Of a stretch of 55,277 nucleotides of DNA, positions 10,152 through 19,515 are shown piece after piece. Position 1 is the first letter of the stretch. Each line of letters starts with the position of its first letter. Below the pieces are notes generated by a model. It was given only the letters and a program-made list of their open reading frames with translations, did no database searches and was not told the DNA's origin. The stretch lies in contig NZ_PDKP01000001.1 of the NCBI RefSeq assembly GCF_002837055.1, forward strand, positions 63,857 to 119,133, read 5' to 3'. Source of the stretch: Lactobacillus apis (GTDB lineage Bacteria > Bacillota > Bacilli > Lactobacillales > Lactobacillaceae). A program made the translations under genes and the position numbers.

Positions 10152-11291
10152 GTGAAAAAGTATTTACAGATAATAGCAGTTTTAGGGGCGGCACTTAGCT
10201 TGAGTGCTTGTGGGAATCTGAAAAATTCCAATTTGGCTAATAATGCCAAAACTTCAACAAATACGAATACTAAAACCTATCAAACCACCGAAACTGGTAA
10301 CAATGGCTATACAGTATTGTTAAAAAATGGTCACTATGTAACTAGTCCAATTACTGGTTTAACTGCAACCAGTAATGATAATTCAGTTGATACGCGTGAA
10401 CTTGAACGTGGATTGGTTCAAATTTCGAAGGGTGTATATTCACCTAATTCTTATGTTTTCCAAGAGGGACAATATATTAATACGACTGTAGCCAATGATT
10501 GGCTGGGACGTAAAGCGAAGAGCAATCCTTTAGGGCTTAACCCTGAACTCGGTTCAAAGAAAAAATATAATCCATATTATCTTGAAGAAATAATTGAACA
10601 AGACTTTTTGAATGGTTCAGGTTCAAGTTATCACATTGCAGGGATGAGCATTGGCTTAGCAATTAATTCGGTTGATTATTACCAGAAGAAAAAAGATGGT
10701 CCTGAATATCAAATGGCCATCTCACGTTCAAACCAAAAGCAATATGGGCAAAAAATAGCCCAAGAAATTGTGACACGCTTGCGCAAGAAAAAAGCTTTGA
10801 AGAATATTCCAATCACAATTGGCCTTTTTTCAAAAGAGAGTAAGGACTCACTGGTCAGTGGAACTTACTTTTTGAGCGGGACAGCGGCTGCTAATAGTAG
10901 TAAAATATCTAAATGGAAAACTATTAATACCCAAACAGAAGTGTTACCGACGATTGGTGGTAAAAAAGCAATCAACAGTAACGATGCATCCAGCTTTAAC
11001 AGTTTTAAAGAATCAATTCAAAATTATTTTCCAAATATTAGTGGTGTGACAGCATCATTGCGTTATGAAAACGGGAAATTGGTTCAAGAAAATATTTCAA
11101 TTACTACTCAATTTTATGGTTATGAACAGATTCAGAGTTTTACTCGTCTTGTTCTGTCCACGGCGAAAAAATATCTGCCTAACAATGTTCCTCTTGAAAT
11201 AAAGATCGGTTCTGTTAATGATATTCAAGCCTTGGTTGCGAAAGAATCAGGAGATAGTAGTTATCAAGTCCATATTTATGGCGGCGAATAA
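10152..11291 (+). CDS. camS: CamS-family sex-pheromone lipoprotein
   Basis: Surface lipoprotein of 379 residues. The signal peptide MKKYLQIIAVLGAALSLSAC has lipobox LSAC, with Cys20 as the lipidation site. In Enterococcus and Staphylococcus the cleaved signal peptide of CamS yields the cAM373-type peptide pheromone; the function of the mature protein is poorly defined. The GTG at 10152 is chosen because it is preceded by AAAGGAA and starts exactly at the signal peptide; an in-frame ATG at 10122 lies inside ligA and lacks a ribosome site. The position between ligA and gatC is typical for lactobacilli. Confidence 0.92.
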   Translation: MKKYLQIIAVLGAALSLSACGNLKNSNLANNAKTSTNTNTKTYQTTETGNNGYTVLLKNGHYVTSPITGLTATSNDNSVDTRELERGLVQISKGVYSPNSYVFQEGQYINTTVANDWLGRKAKSNPLGLNPELGSKKKYNPYYLEEIIEQDFLNGSGSSYHIAGMSIGLAINSVDYYQKKKDGPEYQMAISRSNQKQYGQKIAQEIVTRLRKKKALKNIPITIGLFSKESKDSLVSGTYFLSGTAAANSSKISKWKTINTQTEVLPTIGGKKAINSNDASSFNSFKESIQNYFPNISGVTASLRYENGKLVQENISITTQFYGYEQIQSFTRLVLSTAKKYLPNNVPLEIKIGSVNDIQALVAKESGDSSYQVHIYGGE

Positions 11292-11303
11292 GGAGGTATA
11301 TGC

Positions 11304-11606
11304 GTGGAAATTACAGAAGAAACAATTAAGCACGTTGCGGGATTATCGCGACTTGAAATTGATGAAAAAGAGATAGGTAAAGTTACCGAGCAAATGAGCT
11401 CAATTATCAACATGGCTGATCAATTATCAGAAGTTGATACTGAAGGTGTTGAAGAAACAGTACAAGTAGTTGATCGTGATACTGTGTTTAGAGAAGATAA
11501 ACCTGAGCACTGGGAAACTCGTGAAGAATTAATGAAAAATGTTCCTGAACAGGCCAATGGCTTTATCAAGGTTCCTGTAATTATTAATAAGGATGAGGAC
11601 GAGTAA
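11304..11606 (+). CDS. gatC: Asp-tRNA(Asn)/Glu-tRNA(Gln) amidotransferase subunit C
   Basis: 100 residues. GatC wraps around GatA and stabilises the GatCAB complex, which converts Glu-tRNA(Gln) or Asp-tRNA(Asn) to the amidated forms. The opening [17 protein letters not shown] is typical. GTG start 6 bp after AAGGAGG. Its stop TAA shares one base with the gatA ATG, so translation is coupled. Confidence 0.96.
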   Translation: MEITEETIKHVAGLSRLEIDEKEIGKVTEQMSSIINMADQLSEVDTEGVEETVQVVDRDTVFREDKPEHWETREELMKNVPEQANGFIKVPVIINKDEDE

Positions 11607-13045
11607 TGAACTATTTAAACGAAGATATTGATTCATTAAATGAAAAACTTGCCCAAGGAACTTTGTCTGCAGACAAATTGGCGCAAGACACCGTTGAAAA
11701 TATTAAGAAGACTGATGAAAAGCTAAATGCTTGGATTACAGTTCAAGAAGATGCAAAGCCTGATGAAGACTTGGATTTTGCTAATAATAAATTAGCTGGT
11801 ATTCCAATTGCCATTAAGGACAACATCATCACTAAAGATGTCAAAACAACTGCAGCTAGTCATATCTTGGATAACTATATTCCAGTTTATGACGCAACTG
11901 TTATTGATCGCTTGAAGAAGGCTCATGTCACCTTTGTTGGTAAGACTAACATGGATGAATTTGCCATGGGTTCCTCAACAGAGCATTCATATTTTGGTGC
12001 TACTCATAACCCATGGGACTTTGATAAGGTTCCAGGTGGTTCTTCTGGTGGTTCAGCTGCAGCTGTTGCTGCTGGTCAAGTAGTTGCTGCACTAGGTTCT
12101 GATACTGGTGGTTCAATTCGTCAACCTTCAGCTTTTAACGGTATTTTTGGTATTAAACCAACTTATGGTCGTGTTTCACGTTGGGGTCTTATTGCCTTTG
12201 CTTCATCACTTGATGAAATTGGTGTTATGAGTAAACGTGCAAAGACTTCAGCACAAGTTCTTAACGTTATTGCTGGTGCAGATGATCATGATTCAACTCT
12301 TTCTACAAGAGCAGTACCAGACTTTACAGAGTATATTGGTAAGGACGTTAAGGGCTTGCGTGTTGCCGTGGTTAAAGAATACATGGATGCCGTTGATGGT
12401 GAGATGCATGAAGTAATCCAAAAACAAATTGATGTTTTAAAGGATGCTGGTGCAATTATTAATGAAGTTTCATTACCATTAACAAAATATGTTGTTCCTG
12501 ACTACTACATTATCGCTTCAAGTGAGGCTTCATCAAATCTTCAGAGATTTGATGGTATTCGTTATGGTTACCGTGCTGAAGATGCCAAGAACTTGTTGGA
12601 TGTATATGTAAAATCTCGTTCAGAAGGTTTTGGCGAAGAAGTTCAACGTCGTATTTTGCTAGGTTCGTTTGCTTTATCAGCTGGTTCATATGACCGCTTC
12701 TTTAGACAAGCTTCTAAGGTTAGAACATTGATTTGCAATGATTTTGACAAGATTTTTGCTGATAACGATGTAATTGTTGGGCCAACCACAACTACGCCTG
12801 CATTTAACATTGGTAGTGAAATTTCTGATCCAATTAAAATGTACAATAACGACATTTTAACCATTTCTGCTAACTTGGCTGGAATTCCAGCTGCTAGTGT
12901 GCCTGCTGGTCTTGTTGATGGCATGCCAGTTGGTTTGCAAGTGATGGCTAAGCGCTTTGATGAAGGTAGCATTTTCCAAGTTGCAGACTTCATTGAACGT
13001 AACAATAAGTTTTATGAAAAAACACCAGCTGGAATGGAGGATTAA
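11606..13045 (+). CDS. gatA: Asp/Glu-tRNA amidotransferase subunit A
   Basis: Amidase-signature enzyme of 479 residues that releases ammonia from glutamine for the GatB active site. The Ser-cisSer-Lys triad is visible: Lys in AIKDNI (about residue 71), cis-Ser and the glycine-rich core in [14 protein letters not shown], and the nucleophilic Ser in [12 protein letters not shown]. It overlaps gatC by 1 bp; gatB follows after 3 bp. Core translation gene; codon use is strongly biased (GGT, CGT), consistent with high expression. Confidence 0.98.
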   Translation: MNYLNEDIDSLNEKLAQGTLSADKLAQDTVENIKKTDEKLNAWITVQEDAKPDEDLDFANNKLAGIPIAIKDNIITKDVKTTAASHILDNYIPVYDATVIDRLKKAHVTFVGKTNMDEFAMGSSTEHSYFGATHNPWDFDKVPGGSSGGSAAAVAAGQVVAALGSDTGGSIRQPSAFNGIFGIKPTYGRVSRWGLIAFASSLDEIGVMSKRAKTSAQVLNVIAGADDHDSTLSTRAVPDFTEYIGKDVKGLRVAVVKEYMDAVDGEMHEVIQKQIDVLKDAGAIINEVSLPLTKYVVPDYYIIASSEASSNLQRFDGIRYGYRAEDAKNLLDVYVKSRSEGFGEEVQRRILLGSFALSAGSYDRFFRQASKVRTLICNDFDKIFADNDVIVGPTTTTPAFNIGSEISDPIKMYNNDILTISANLAGIPAASVPAGLVDGMPVGLQVMAKRFDEGSIFQVADFIERNNKFYEKTPAGMED

Positions 13046-13048
13046 TTA

Positions 13049-14479
13049 ATGAACTTTAAATCAACAATTGGATTCGAAGTCCACTTCGAATTAAAAACTA
13101 AGAGTAAAATTTTCTCACCTTCACCAGTTAGTTATGGTGCAAAGCCTAACACAGAAACCAACGTAATCGACTGGGGTATGCCTGGTGTTTTACCATACGT
13201 TAATAAAGATGTTTACCGTTTGGGAATTATGGTTGCTTTAGCAACGCACTCACATATTTTGCCAACAACACACTTTGACCGAAAGAATTACTACTACCCA
13301 GATAGTCCGAAGGCATATCAGATTACGCAGTTCTTCCAACCACTTGCTCGTGATGGCTATGTTGAAATCGAAGTACATGGTAAGAAGAAACGTATTGGTA
13401 TTCACGAAATGCATATTGAAGAGGATGCCGGTAAGAACACTCACGGAACTAACGGTTTTTCATATGTTGACTTAAACCGTCAAGGTGTTCCACTTCTAGA
13501 AGTTGTTTCTGAACCTGAAATTTCTGATCCTGATGAAGGTTATGCATATTTGGAAAAATTGCGTAAAATTGTTCAATTCACTGGTGCTTCCGACGTTAAG
13601 ATGGAAGAGGGTTCAATGCGTGTTGATACCAACATCTCAATTAGACCTGCTGGTCAAAAGGAACTTGGTACCAAGGTCGAAATGAAGAACCTTAACTCTT
13701 TTGAACACGTACGTAAATCACTCGCATACGAAGAAAAACGTCAAGCTCAAGTTTTGCTTTCGGGTGGTCGTGTTCAAATTTCTACTCGTCGTTTTGATGA
13801 AGCCACTGGTAAAACTGTTTTGGAACGTGTTAAGGAAGGTGACGCAGATTACCGTTACTTCCCTGAACCAGATATTGCACCTGATCACATCAGTGACGAA
13901 TGGATTGAAGAAATTAAGTCCAGCTTACCTCGTTCGGCTGAAGAACGTTACAACCAATACGTCAATGAATTCGGTTTGAAGGAATATGACGCAAATGTTC
14001 TTCTTCAAACAAAGGAAAGCTCTGACTTCTTTGATAAAACTGTTGCTGCCGGTGCTGATCCTCAATTAGCAGCCAACTGGATGAACACCCAAGTTAATGG
14101 TTACCTAAATGATAACCGTGTTGAACTTGCTGACATTAAGTTGACTCCAGAGAACTTGGCAGCAATGATCAAGTTGATTAAAGATGGTACCATCTCTTCC
14201 AAGATTGCTAAGAAGGTCTTTGCTGAAACAATTGCTAACGGAACTGATCCGAAGAAATATGTTGAAGATCAAGGAATGGTTCAGTTATCTGATACTAGTG
14301 TCTTGGAACCAATGGTTAAGGAAGTCGTTGATAACAACCCACAATCCGTTGAAGACTTCAAGAACGGTAAGGATCGTGCAATTGGCTTCTTAGTTGGTCA
14401 AATCATGAAGCAAACTCGTGGTAAAGCCAATCCTAAAGTGATTAACCAATTGCTAAACGATGAATTGCAAAAACGTTAA
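13049..14479 (+). CDS. gatB: Asp/Glu-tRNA amidotransferase subunit B
   Basis: 476 residues. The kinase-like domain phosphorylates the misacylated Glu or Asp, then amidates it with ammonia channelled from GatA. The opening [17 protein letters not shown] and the [17 protein letters not shown] region are family hallmarks; the C-terminal YqeY-like tail domain (about 330-476) binds tRNA. GGAGG precedes the ATG inside the end of gatA. GatCAB implies that this organism makes Gln-tRNA and/or Asn-tRNA by the indirect route. Confidence 0.98.
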   Translation: MNFKSTIGFEVHFELKTKSKIFSPSPVSYGAKPNTETNVIDWGMPGVLPYVNKDVYRLGIMVALATHSHILPTTHFDRKNYYYPDSPKAYQITQFFQPLARDGYVEIEVHGKKKRIGIHEMHIEEDAGKNTHGTNGFSYVDLNRQGVPLLEVVSEPEISDPDEGYAYLEKLRKIVQFTGASDVKMEEGSMRVDTNISIRPAGQKELGTKVEMKNLNSFEHVRKSLAYEEKRQAQVLLSGGRVQISTRRFDEATGKTVLERVKEGDADYRYFPEPDIAPDHISDEWIEEIKSSLPRSAEERYNQYVNEFGLKEYDANVLLQTKESSDFFDKTVAAGADPQLAANWMNTQVNGYLNDNRVELADIKLTPENLAAMIKLIKDGTISSKIAKKVFAETIANGTDPKKYVEDQGMVQLSDTSVLEPMVKEVVDNNPQSVEDFKNGKDRAIGFLVGQIMKQTRGKANPKVINQLLNDELQKR

Positions 14480-14509
14480 TGTCAATTTTTAAGTAATAAG
14501 GTAGTAACT

Positions 14510-15430
14510 ATGACTAAAAAAGCAAGATTAATCTATAATCCTGTATCTGGTCACGAACAGATGCCCAAGAATGTCGCTGACATCTTAGACGTGTTAGAGC
14601 AAGCAGGCTATGAAGCAAGTGCTTATCGAACAACACCTGAAAAGCAAAGTGCTCAAAAAGAAGCAACGCGTGCAGCCAAAGCTGGCTTTGATTTAATTGT
14701 TGCAGCTGGTGGTGACGGCACAATCAATGAAGTTGTTAATGGGATTGCCTTTTTGGAACAGCGTCCAAAAATGGCGATTATTCCTGCAGGAACAACTAAC
14801 GACTATGCTCGTGCATTGCGCATACCGCGTGATAGTATATCAGGTGCAACTAAGGTCATTCTCAACAATAAAACCCGTAAGATGGATATCGGTGAAGCAA
14901 CATTTGGTGAGGATAGACAGTATTTTGTTAATATCGCCGCTTGTGGCTCGTTAACAGAACTAACTTACGATGTTCCTTCCGAAGTCAAATCAGCTTTGGG
15001 CTATACTGCATACCTAATCAAGGGAGCAGAGATGTTACCTCATTTGACTGAAAATGAACTACGTCTTACCTATGATGCTGGTGTGTATGAGGGTAAATTA
15101 TCAATGCTATTATTGGGTATGACTAATTCAATTGGTGGTTTTGAACAAATTATGCCTGATGCAGAGCTTAGTGATGGACTGTTTCAATTGATTATTGTTA
15201 AGCCATCTGAGCCAGTTAAACTGTTGAAACTGATGGCTTTAGCCATGAACGGTAAGCACGTTGATGATCCGGATATTATTTATACTAAAACCCGTAGCTT
15301 AAAGATTGAGCTGGTAGGTAAAAGCTTAGGACAAAAGCTACCAGTCAATCTTGATGGTGAAATTGGTGATTACTGTCCAGTTACTTTTAAAAATTTACAG
15401 CAACGAATTGAATTCTTTGTTGGAGAATAA
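14510..15430 (+). CDS. dagK: Diacylglycerol kinase (DagK/YegS family lipid kinase)
   Basis: Soluble lipid kinase of 306 residues that phosphorylates diacylglycerol to phosphatidate, recycling the diacylglycerol released by lipoteichoic-acid synthesis. Catalytic-domain motifs: IYNPVSG at the N-terminus, GGDGTINEVVNG (about 68-79) and IIPAGTTNDYAR (about 91-102). The C-terminal half is the beta-sandwich domain. It follows gatB by 30 bp and ends in a strong terminator, so it is probably the last gene of the pcrA-to-dagK series. Confidence 0.94.
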   Translation: MTKKARLIYNPVSGHEQMPKNVADILDVLEQAGYEASAYRTTPEKQSAQKEATRAAKAGFDLIVAAGGDGTINEVVNGIAFLEQRPKMAIIPAGTTNDYARALRIPRDSISGATKVILNNKTRKMDIGEATFGEDRQYFVNIAACGSLTELTYDVPSEVKSALGYTAYLIKGAEMLPHLTENELRLTYDAGVYEGKLSMLLLGMTNSIGGFEQIMPDAELSDGLFQLIIVKPSEPVKLLKLMALAMNGKHVDDPDIIYTKTRSLKIELVGKSLGQKLPVNLDGEIGDYCPVTFKNLQQRIEFFVGE

Positions 15431-15441
15431 AACGCAAATAC

Positions 15442-15478
15442 AAAAAAGATCGCTTATAAACGAGCGATCTTTTTTTAT
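15442..15478. terminator. Bidirectional terminator between dagK and the acylase gene
   Basis: AAAAAAGATCGCT and AGCGATCTTTTTTT form a perfect stem with a 7-nt loop. An A run on the left and a T run on the right serve the two convergent genes. Confidence 0.9.
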
Positions 15479-15491
15479 TGCTTATTTTTAA

Positions 15492-16499
15492 TTAATTAGC
15501 GTAATCAATGTCTTCTTTTGGTTGAACCTTGAATTCACGATAATCAGTTTCTTTTTCCAATTCAGGAGTTAATCTTACACATCTGATTCGTTGGTTGCCG
15601 TAAGTTGCATAGTAGTAACTTCTTGATTCAGCACACATATAAGCAGTGTAGCAAGTGTAGTCAAATGTATCGTCAGTAGTAACGACAATTCCACGAGGGA
15701 TGCTGACAGATTCCAAAATATGGTGAGAAAGAGTAACTGCTGAAAGTTCATCTGCTGGTTGCTCAACATTGTTCTTCATGAAAGCTGTTCTGACAAAACG
15801 TGAAACTGGCGTAAAGTCACCAGGTAAGCCAAATGTTCCTGAGCCTTGACTGAAAGGTTTCAATGTTTTACCCAAAAATTCAATATCTTCATGTTGCTTT
15901 GGCTGAACAGATAGGTAGTTACGTAAATTAGTTTCATGCCAGTGGTAGTCAGGACTGTTAGTCATAACACCGATTGAGTCTTCAATAACATGAACACCAT
16001 CTTTTTCTGGTTCAACAATTAAACTCTTGCCTGAAGTATCGGAGAAAATGAAGTGTAGTGGTGGAACAACTTTCAAAGTCACGCTAGCTTCATTAACAAT
16101 TGAAATCTTCTCGTCGAATAACTCTTTAACTTCTGCAAGTGAAGCAGCTTGAGACAAAACAGCTGAAATTACTTTGTCTGGTGAAACAGCCCAAGTGTTG
16201 TCTGTAGCCTTTTCCTTATAGCTTGCATAGCCAGGGAAGTATAGGACACCAGCAGTAACACCAGCGTCGTTAACGCCATCACAAGTTACTGGTGCATTAT
16301 CAACTTCCTGAATGCTGCCCATACCGATAAAAGCATGCATACTAGTGATTTCTTCTTTATCATCATAAGAAACGGCAAAAGTTTTGTTTTTTGGGACAAA
16401 GACAACTTGTTCTGCCATTTCCATCATAAAGTCCATTGTTCGTGACAATAGGTGTTTATGATCCTTTGTTTCCAGTGTAAAGCTACTACAACCAATCAT
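15492..16499 (-). CDS. Choloylglycine hydrolase family, penicillin V acylase-like, with removable tripeptide
   Basis: Ntn-hydrolase of 335 residues of the bile salt hydrolase/penicillin V acylase family. Cytoplasmic enzymes of this family cleave amide bonds in conjugated bile salts, penicillin V or acyl-homoserine lactones. The N-terminus MIGCSSF puts the nucleophilic Cys at position 4, as in Bacillus penicillin V acylase, where a short propeptide is removed, rather than Cys2 as in bile salt hydrolases. Arg20 and Asp23 keep the family spacing (+16 and +19 from Cys), and NDAGVTAGVLYFPGY and MTNSPDYHWHETNLRNYL hold further active-site segments. AGGAGG precedes the start. Penicillin V acylase-like is more likely than true BSH; substrate unproven. 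Confidence 0.88.
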   Translation of the reverse strand: MIGCSSFTLETKDHKHLLSRTMDFMMEMAEQVVFVPKNKTFAVSYDDKEEITSMHAFIGMGSIQEVDNAPVTCDGVNDAGVTAGVLYFPGYASYKEKATDNTWAVSPDKVISAVLSQAASLAEVKELFDEKISIVNEASVTLKVVPPLHFIFSDTSGKSLIVEPEKDGVHVIEDSIGVMTNSPDYHWHETNLRNYLSVQPKQHEDIEFLGKTLKPFSQGSGTFGLPGDFTPVSRFVRTAFMKNNVEQPADELSAVTLSHHILESVSIPRGIVVTTDDTFDYTCYTAYMCAESRSYYYATYGNQRIRCVRLTPELEKETDYREFKVQPKEDIDYAN

Positions 16500-16662
16500 A
16501 TTGCAACCTCCTGCTTAATTAGCTTTATAAAAAATATTTATATAAATTAATGTATATGTTAAAAGTATAAGAGTGTTAGAGACTTAATTCAAGCTATATT
16601 AAGAAAAACATTAAAGAAAAATAACAATTTACTCATCATAATTGTATATGGAGCTTTTTGAG

Positions 16663-16700
16663 CATAAAAAAACTTTGCCACCTGATTAAGTGACAAAGTC
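16663..16700 (-). terminator. Terminator of the BI-1 gene
   Basis: On the minus strand ACTTTGTCAC and GTGGCAAAGT form a stem (one G-U pair) followed by seven T. Confidence 0.8.
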
Positions 16701-16725
16701 TTTAAATAGTTAGGTTAGCTTCAAA

Positions 16726-17439
16726 TTAGTTATTGCTGCTATTGCCGCTACCACCAAAAATTTCTAATAAGAACATGAAGATGTTCACGAAATCAAGGTA
16801 AAGTTGCAATGCGCCAAGAACAGCTAAGCCATTAGTTGAAACTTGATTGCCGTATTGGCTATAAATGATTTTCATTTTGTTAGCATCACTAGCAACTAGA
16901 CCAGTAAAAATAATTACACCAATAAATGAAAATATGTATGTAACTGCTGGGCTGTTTAAAAACATATTAACAAGCCAAGATACTAAAAAGCCAGTTAAAG
17001 CTGCACCTAGATAGGCATTCCAATTAGATAGATCTTTCTTGGTAAATGTACCAAAGAGTGCCATTGCAATAAAGACAGCTGCTGATGAAACAAAAGCAGT
17101 AGTAATTTGAGAGCCGGTGTAAAAACCAGCAATTAATGCGAACTCAAAACCATAGATAATAGATAAAATGGCCAACATAATCATGCTAGCAATCGGACTA
17201 CGGTTAGCATTAAAACTAATCCCCATTGATAAACCAAGTGGAACTAGCAAAATGAGCCACATCATAGCTACAGGCATATTCATTACTGCAGATCTGAAAA
17301 CGGTCATTGTTAAGTAAGCCGCTAAGGCCGAAATCAATACGGCTACAGCCATTAGTGAATACATTTTGGTTAAAAAGCCATTGGTTTCAGAAATACTGTG
17401 AATTTGTCGCTTATTAGAATTTGTATCAAAATCATTCAT
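16726..17439 (-). CDS. Bax inhibitor-1 (BI-1/YccA/YetJ) family membrane protein
   Basis: Integral membrane protein of 237 residues with about seven helices. The family includes YetJ, a pH-sensitive calcium leak channel in Bacillus, and YccA, an FtsH modulator in E. coli; the role here is not established. FAIL-safe features are the GFEFALIAGFY segment, the conserved ALQLYLDFVNIFMFLLEIFG near the end and a short Asn/Ser tail. The start is placed at ATG 17439, preceded by AGAGAGGA; a longer reading frame upstream has no ribosome site and would add a spurious helix. Monocistronic, divergent from the rRNA methyltransferase gene. Confidence 0.9.
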   Translation of the reverse strand: MNDFDTNSNKRQIHSISETNGFLTKMYSLMAVAVLISALAAYLTMTVFRSAVMNMPVAMMWLILLVPLGLSMGISFNANRSPIASMIMLAILSIIYGFEFALIAGFYTGSQITTAFVSSAAVFIAMALFGTFTKKDLSNWNAYLGAALTGFLVSWLVNMFLNSPAVTYIFSFIGVIIFTGLVASDANKMKIIYSQYGNQVSTNGLAVLGALQLYLDFVNIFMFLLEIFGGSGNSSNN

Positions 17440-17614
17440 AATTAACGTCCTCTCTATAAATAAGATTAATAATAAACCTAACACAGTTTGAGTAAAGAGT
17501 GAAGCGATCTTGCTGTAAATTAAATCAATGTTAAGAATGAGCAATGCCGTTACTTTAACCAGTTTTTTTAGTAAAATAGTAATGTTAATTATTGTTTGTA
17601 AAAAAGGACAAAAA

Positions 17615-18967
17615 ATGGAAAAAAATCAAATTATCGACTTAGAAATAACTGACTTATCATATGAAGCAATGGGTGTAGCCCATTATGAAGGCATGACTGT
17701 CTTTGTCACTAATGCCCTGCCAGGTGAGACAGTTAAAGGCAAAATTTTAAAGGTCAAAAAGAACTTTGCTTTTGCTAAAATTGAAGAAATTGTAAAGGAA
17801 AGTCCTGACCGAGTAAACATTAAGCTTAACCAGTGGGTTCAAACAGGGTTAGCATCTTTAGCACATATCAAATATGATAAGCAATTAGAGTTCAAACGTA
17901 ACCAAGTAGTGAACTTATTGAAAAAGGCACACTTAGATGATGTAGAAGTAGGCGAAACTTTACCTAGTCCTGAAGAAACAGGCTATCGTAACAAAGCACA
18001 AGTTCCGGTAAGAGAAGTTAATGGGCAACTTGAAATTGGCTTTTTCAGACGTCATTCGCACGATTTAGTGCCACTAACTAATTTCTTTACCACTGATCCA
18101 GAAATTGACCGTGTTTTGGTTGCCGTTAGGGATATATTGCGTCAGTACCGCGTACCTGCATATGATGAAGTGCACAACAAAGGTGAAGTACGGTATTTAG
18201 ATGTTCGTCGGAGCAAGGCTACCGGTGAAATCATGGTGATTTTAGTTTGCTTGCACAAAGATTTTCCTCAGTTACCAAAAGTAGCAGAGGCTATTAAACA
18301 AATTGATGGTGTCACTAGCTTAGTATTGAATTATAACCCGAAGAAGACCAACGTTATCTTGGGTAAGGTAGATTACTTAATTTTTGGTAAGCCACAGATT
18401 ACTGATCAAATTGGTGATGTGAAGTTTAGAATCTCACCCGAAAGTTTCTTCCAAATTAACTCACTTCAAACGCCGCGTTTATATGATTTAGCCATAAAAA
18501 AGGCTGAACTTGCTCCCGATGATGTAGTCGTCGATGCATATTCAGGAATTGGTACGATCGGTTTGACTGTTGCTAAGCATGTTAAAGAAGTTAGGGGAAT
18601 TGAAAGTGTCCGTGATGCTGTCAAGGATGCCAACAACAATGCTGAACTGAACAATATCGACAATGCTAGATATGTTGCTGGTAAGGCAGAAGAGGTAATG
18701 CCTAAGTGGGCAGCCAAAGGGATGAAAACAGATGTGATTTTTGTTGATCCACCTCGAAAGGGTTTGACTTCAGAATTTATTGAGGCCGCTGTTAAAACAA
18801 ATCCAAAAAAGATTGTTTATATCTCATGTAACCCCGCAACAATGATTCGTGATCTGCAAGAATTGCAGGAACATGGCTATAGTTTTGAACGTATTGATCC
18901 AGTTGACATGTTTCCACAGACACCTCATGTCGAAGCTGTGACGGTGCTCGAACGGGAAAATAGCTAA
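17615..18967 (+). CDS. rlmCD: 23S rRNA (uracil-C5)-methyltransferase, RlmCD/RumA type
   Basis: SAM-dependent RNA methyltransferase of 450 residues. An N-terminal TRAM domain (about 1-60, opening with IIDLEITDLSYEAMGVAHYE) binds RNA. The Rossmann domain has DAYSGIGTIGL (SAM site), FVDPPRKG and the catalytic Cys in ISCNPATMIRDL. I do not see the iron-sulphur cysteine set of E. coli RlmD, which fits the Gram-positive enzyme that methylates both U747 and U1939. Start at ATG 17615 after AAAAAGGA; an upstream in-frame start overlaps the BI-1 promoter region. It is the last core gene before the accessory island. Confidence 0.93.
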   Translation: MEKNQIIDLEITDLSYEAMGVAHYEGMTVFVTNALPGETVKGKILKVKKNFAFAKIEEIVKESPDRVNIKLNQWVQTGLASLAHIKYDKQLEFKRNQVVNLLKKAHLDDVEVGETLPSPEETGYRNKAQVPVREVNGQLEIGFFRRHSHDLVPLTNFFTTDPEIDRVLVAVRDILRQYRVPAYDEVHNKGEVRYLDVRRSKATGEIMVILVCLHKDFPQLPKVAEAIKQIDGVTSLVLNYNPKKTNVILGKVDYLIFGKPQITDQIGDVKFRISPESFFQINSLQTPRLYDLAIKKAELAPDDVVVDAYSGIGTIGLTVAKHVKEVRGIESVRDAVKDANNNAELNNIDNARYVAGKAEEVMPKWAAKGMKTDVIFVDPPRKGLTSEFIEAAVKTNPKKIVYISCNPATMIRDLQELQEHGYSFERIDPVDMFPQTPHVEAVTVLERENS

Positions 18968-19515
18968 GTAAGATATTATGTTAATCAAAAAAGACTTGTG
19001 AAGTGCATGCTGGTTTTAAAACCCAAGACCTAAATTGGAGATATTAAGATACTGGAACTAATTCATATAAATTCGAAAAATAATATTCTTCCATTAAATT
19101 GATTATGCTTGTCAGTTATCAATATGGGACTATTCATAAAAATATAGTAGAGTATTGATGAGTTTGAGAAATAACTTAATAATAAAAAGTACGCAGAAAG
19201 ATTGTTGAACATTCTAGTGTTAAACAAATGATAGCAAATAGATAATTTTATAACTTTCTTAGTTTGATGTTTTATGCCTAGTGATTTCATTGGAACTCCA
19301 AAATCTCATTTTTTGCAGTGATTCTCTGCAGCTGTATAACAAAAGATTACGCACGTGCATATAAGTAATGACTTTTTAGTAACACAGTAATTAAGATTAT
19401 TCAATCTGATTTACAGCTTTTAAATATGAGATTATTCTTATATACTAGATTTGTTTAGAGTACTAAATGATAAGAACTAGATATTTAATTTGAGTATTTT
19501 CAAGGGAGAATAATA
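18968..19515. other. AT-rich gap of 548 bp at the left edge of the accessory island
   Basis: No credible gene. A 75-codon minus-strand frame (19063-19290) lacks a ribosome site and resembles nothing. A small hairpin TGCAG...CTGCA lies at 19314-19331. TATACT at 19440-19445 is a candidate -10 for the GHKL gene. Composition changes here from core-like to very AT-rich, so this probably contains the junction of acquired DNA, but I see no repeat or tRNA. Confidence 0.6.

Noticed and set aside
13275-13979. Plus-strand frames of 60-92 codons inside gatB
   Set aside because: They lie in alternative frames of a strongly coding gene and have no ribosome sites; shadows of gatB codon bias.
19063-19290. 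75-codon minus-strand frame in the gap before the GHKL gene
   Set aside because: No ribosome site, low-complexity composition and no family resemblance; treated as chance in AT-rich DNA.
18968-19515. tRNA or att site at the left edge of the defence island
   Set aside because: No tRNA-like fold and no repeat shared with the right side was seen; the island boundary is inferred from composition only.
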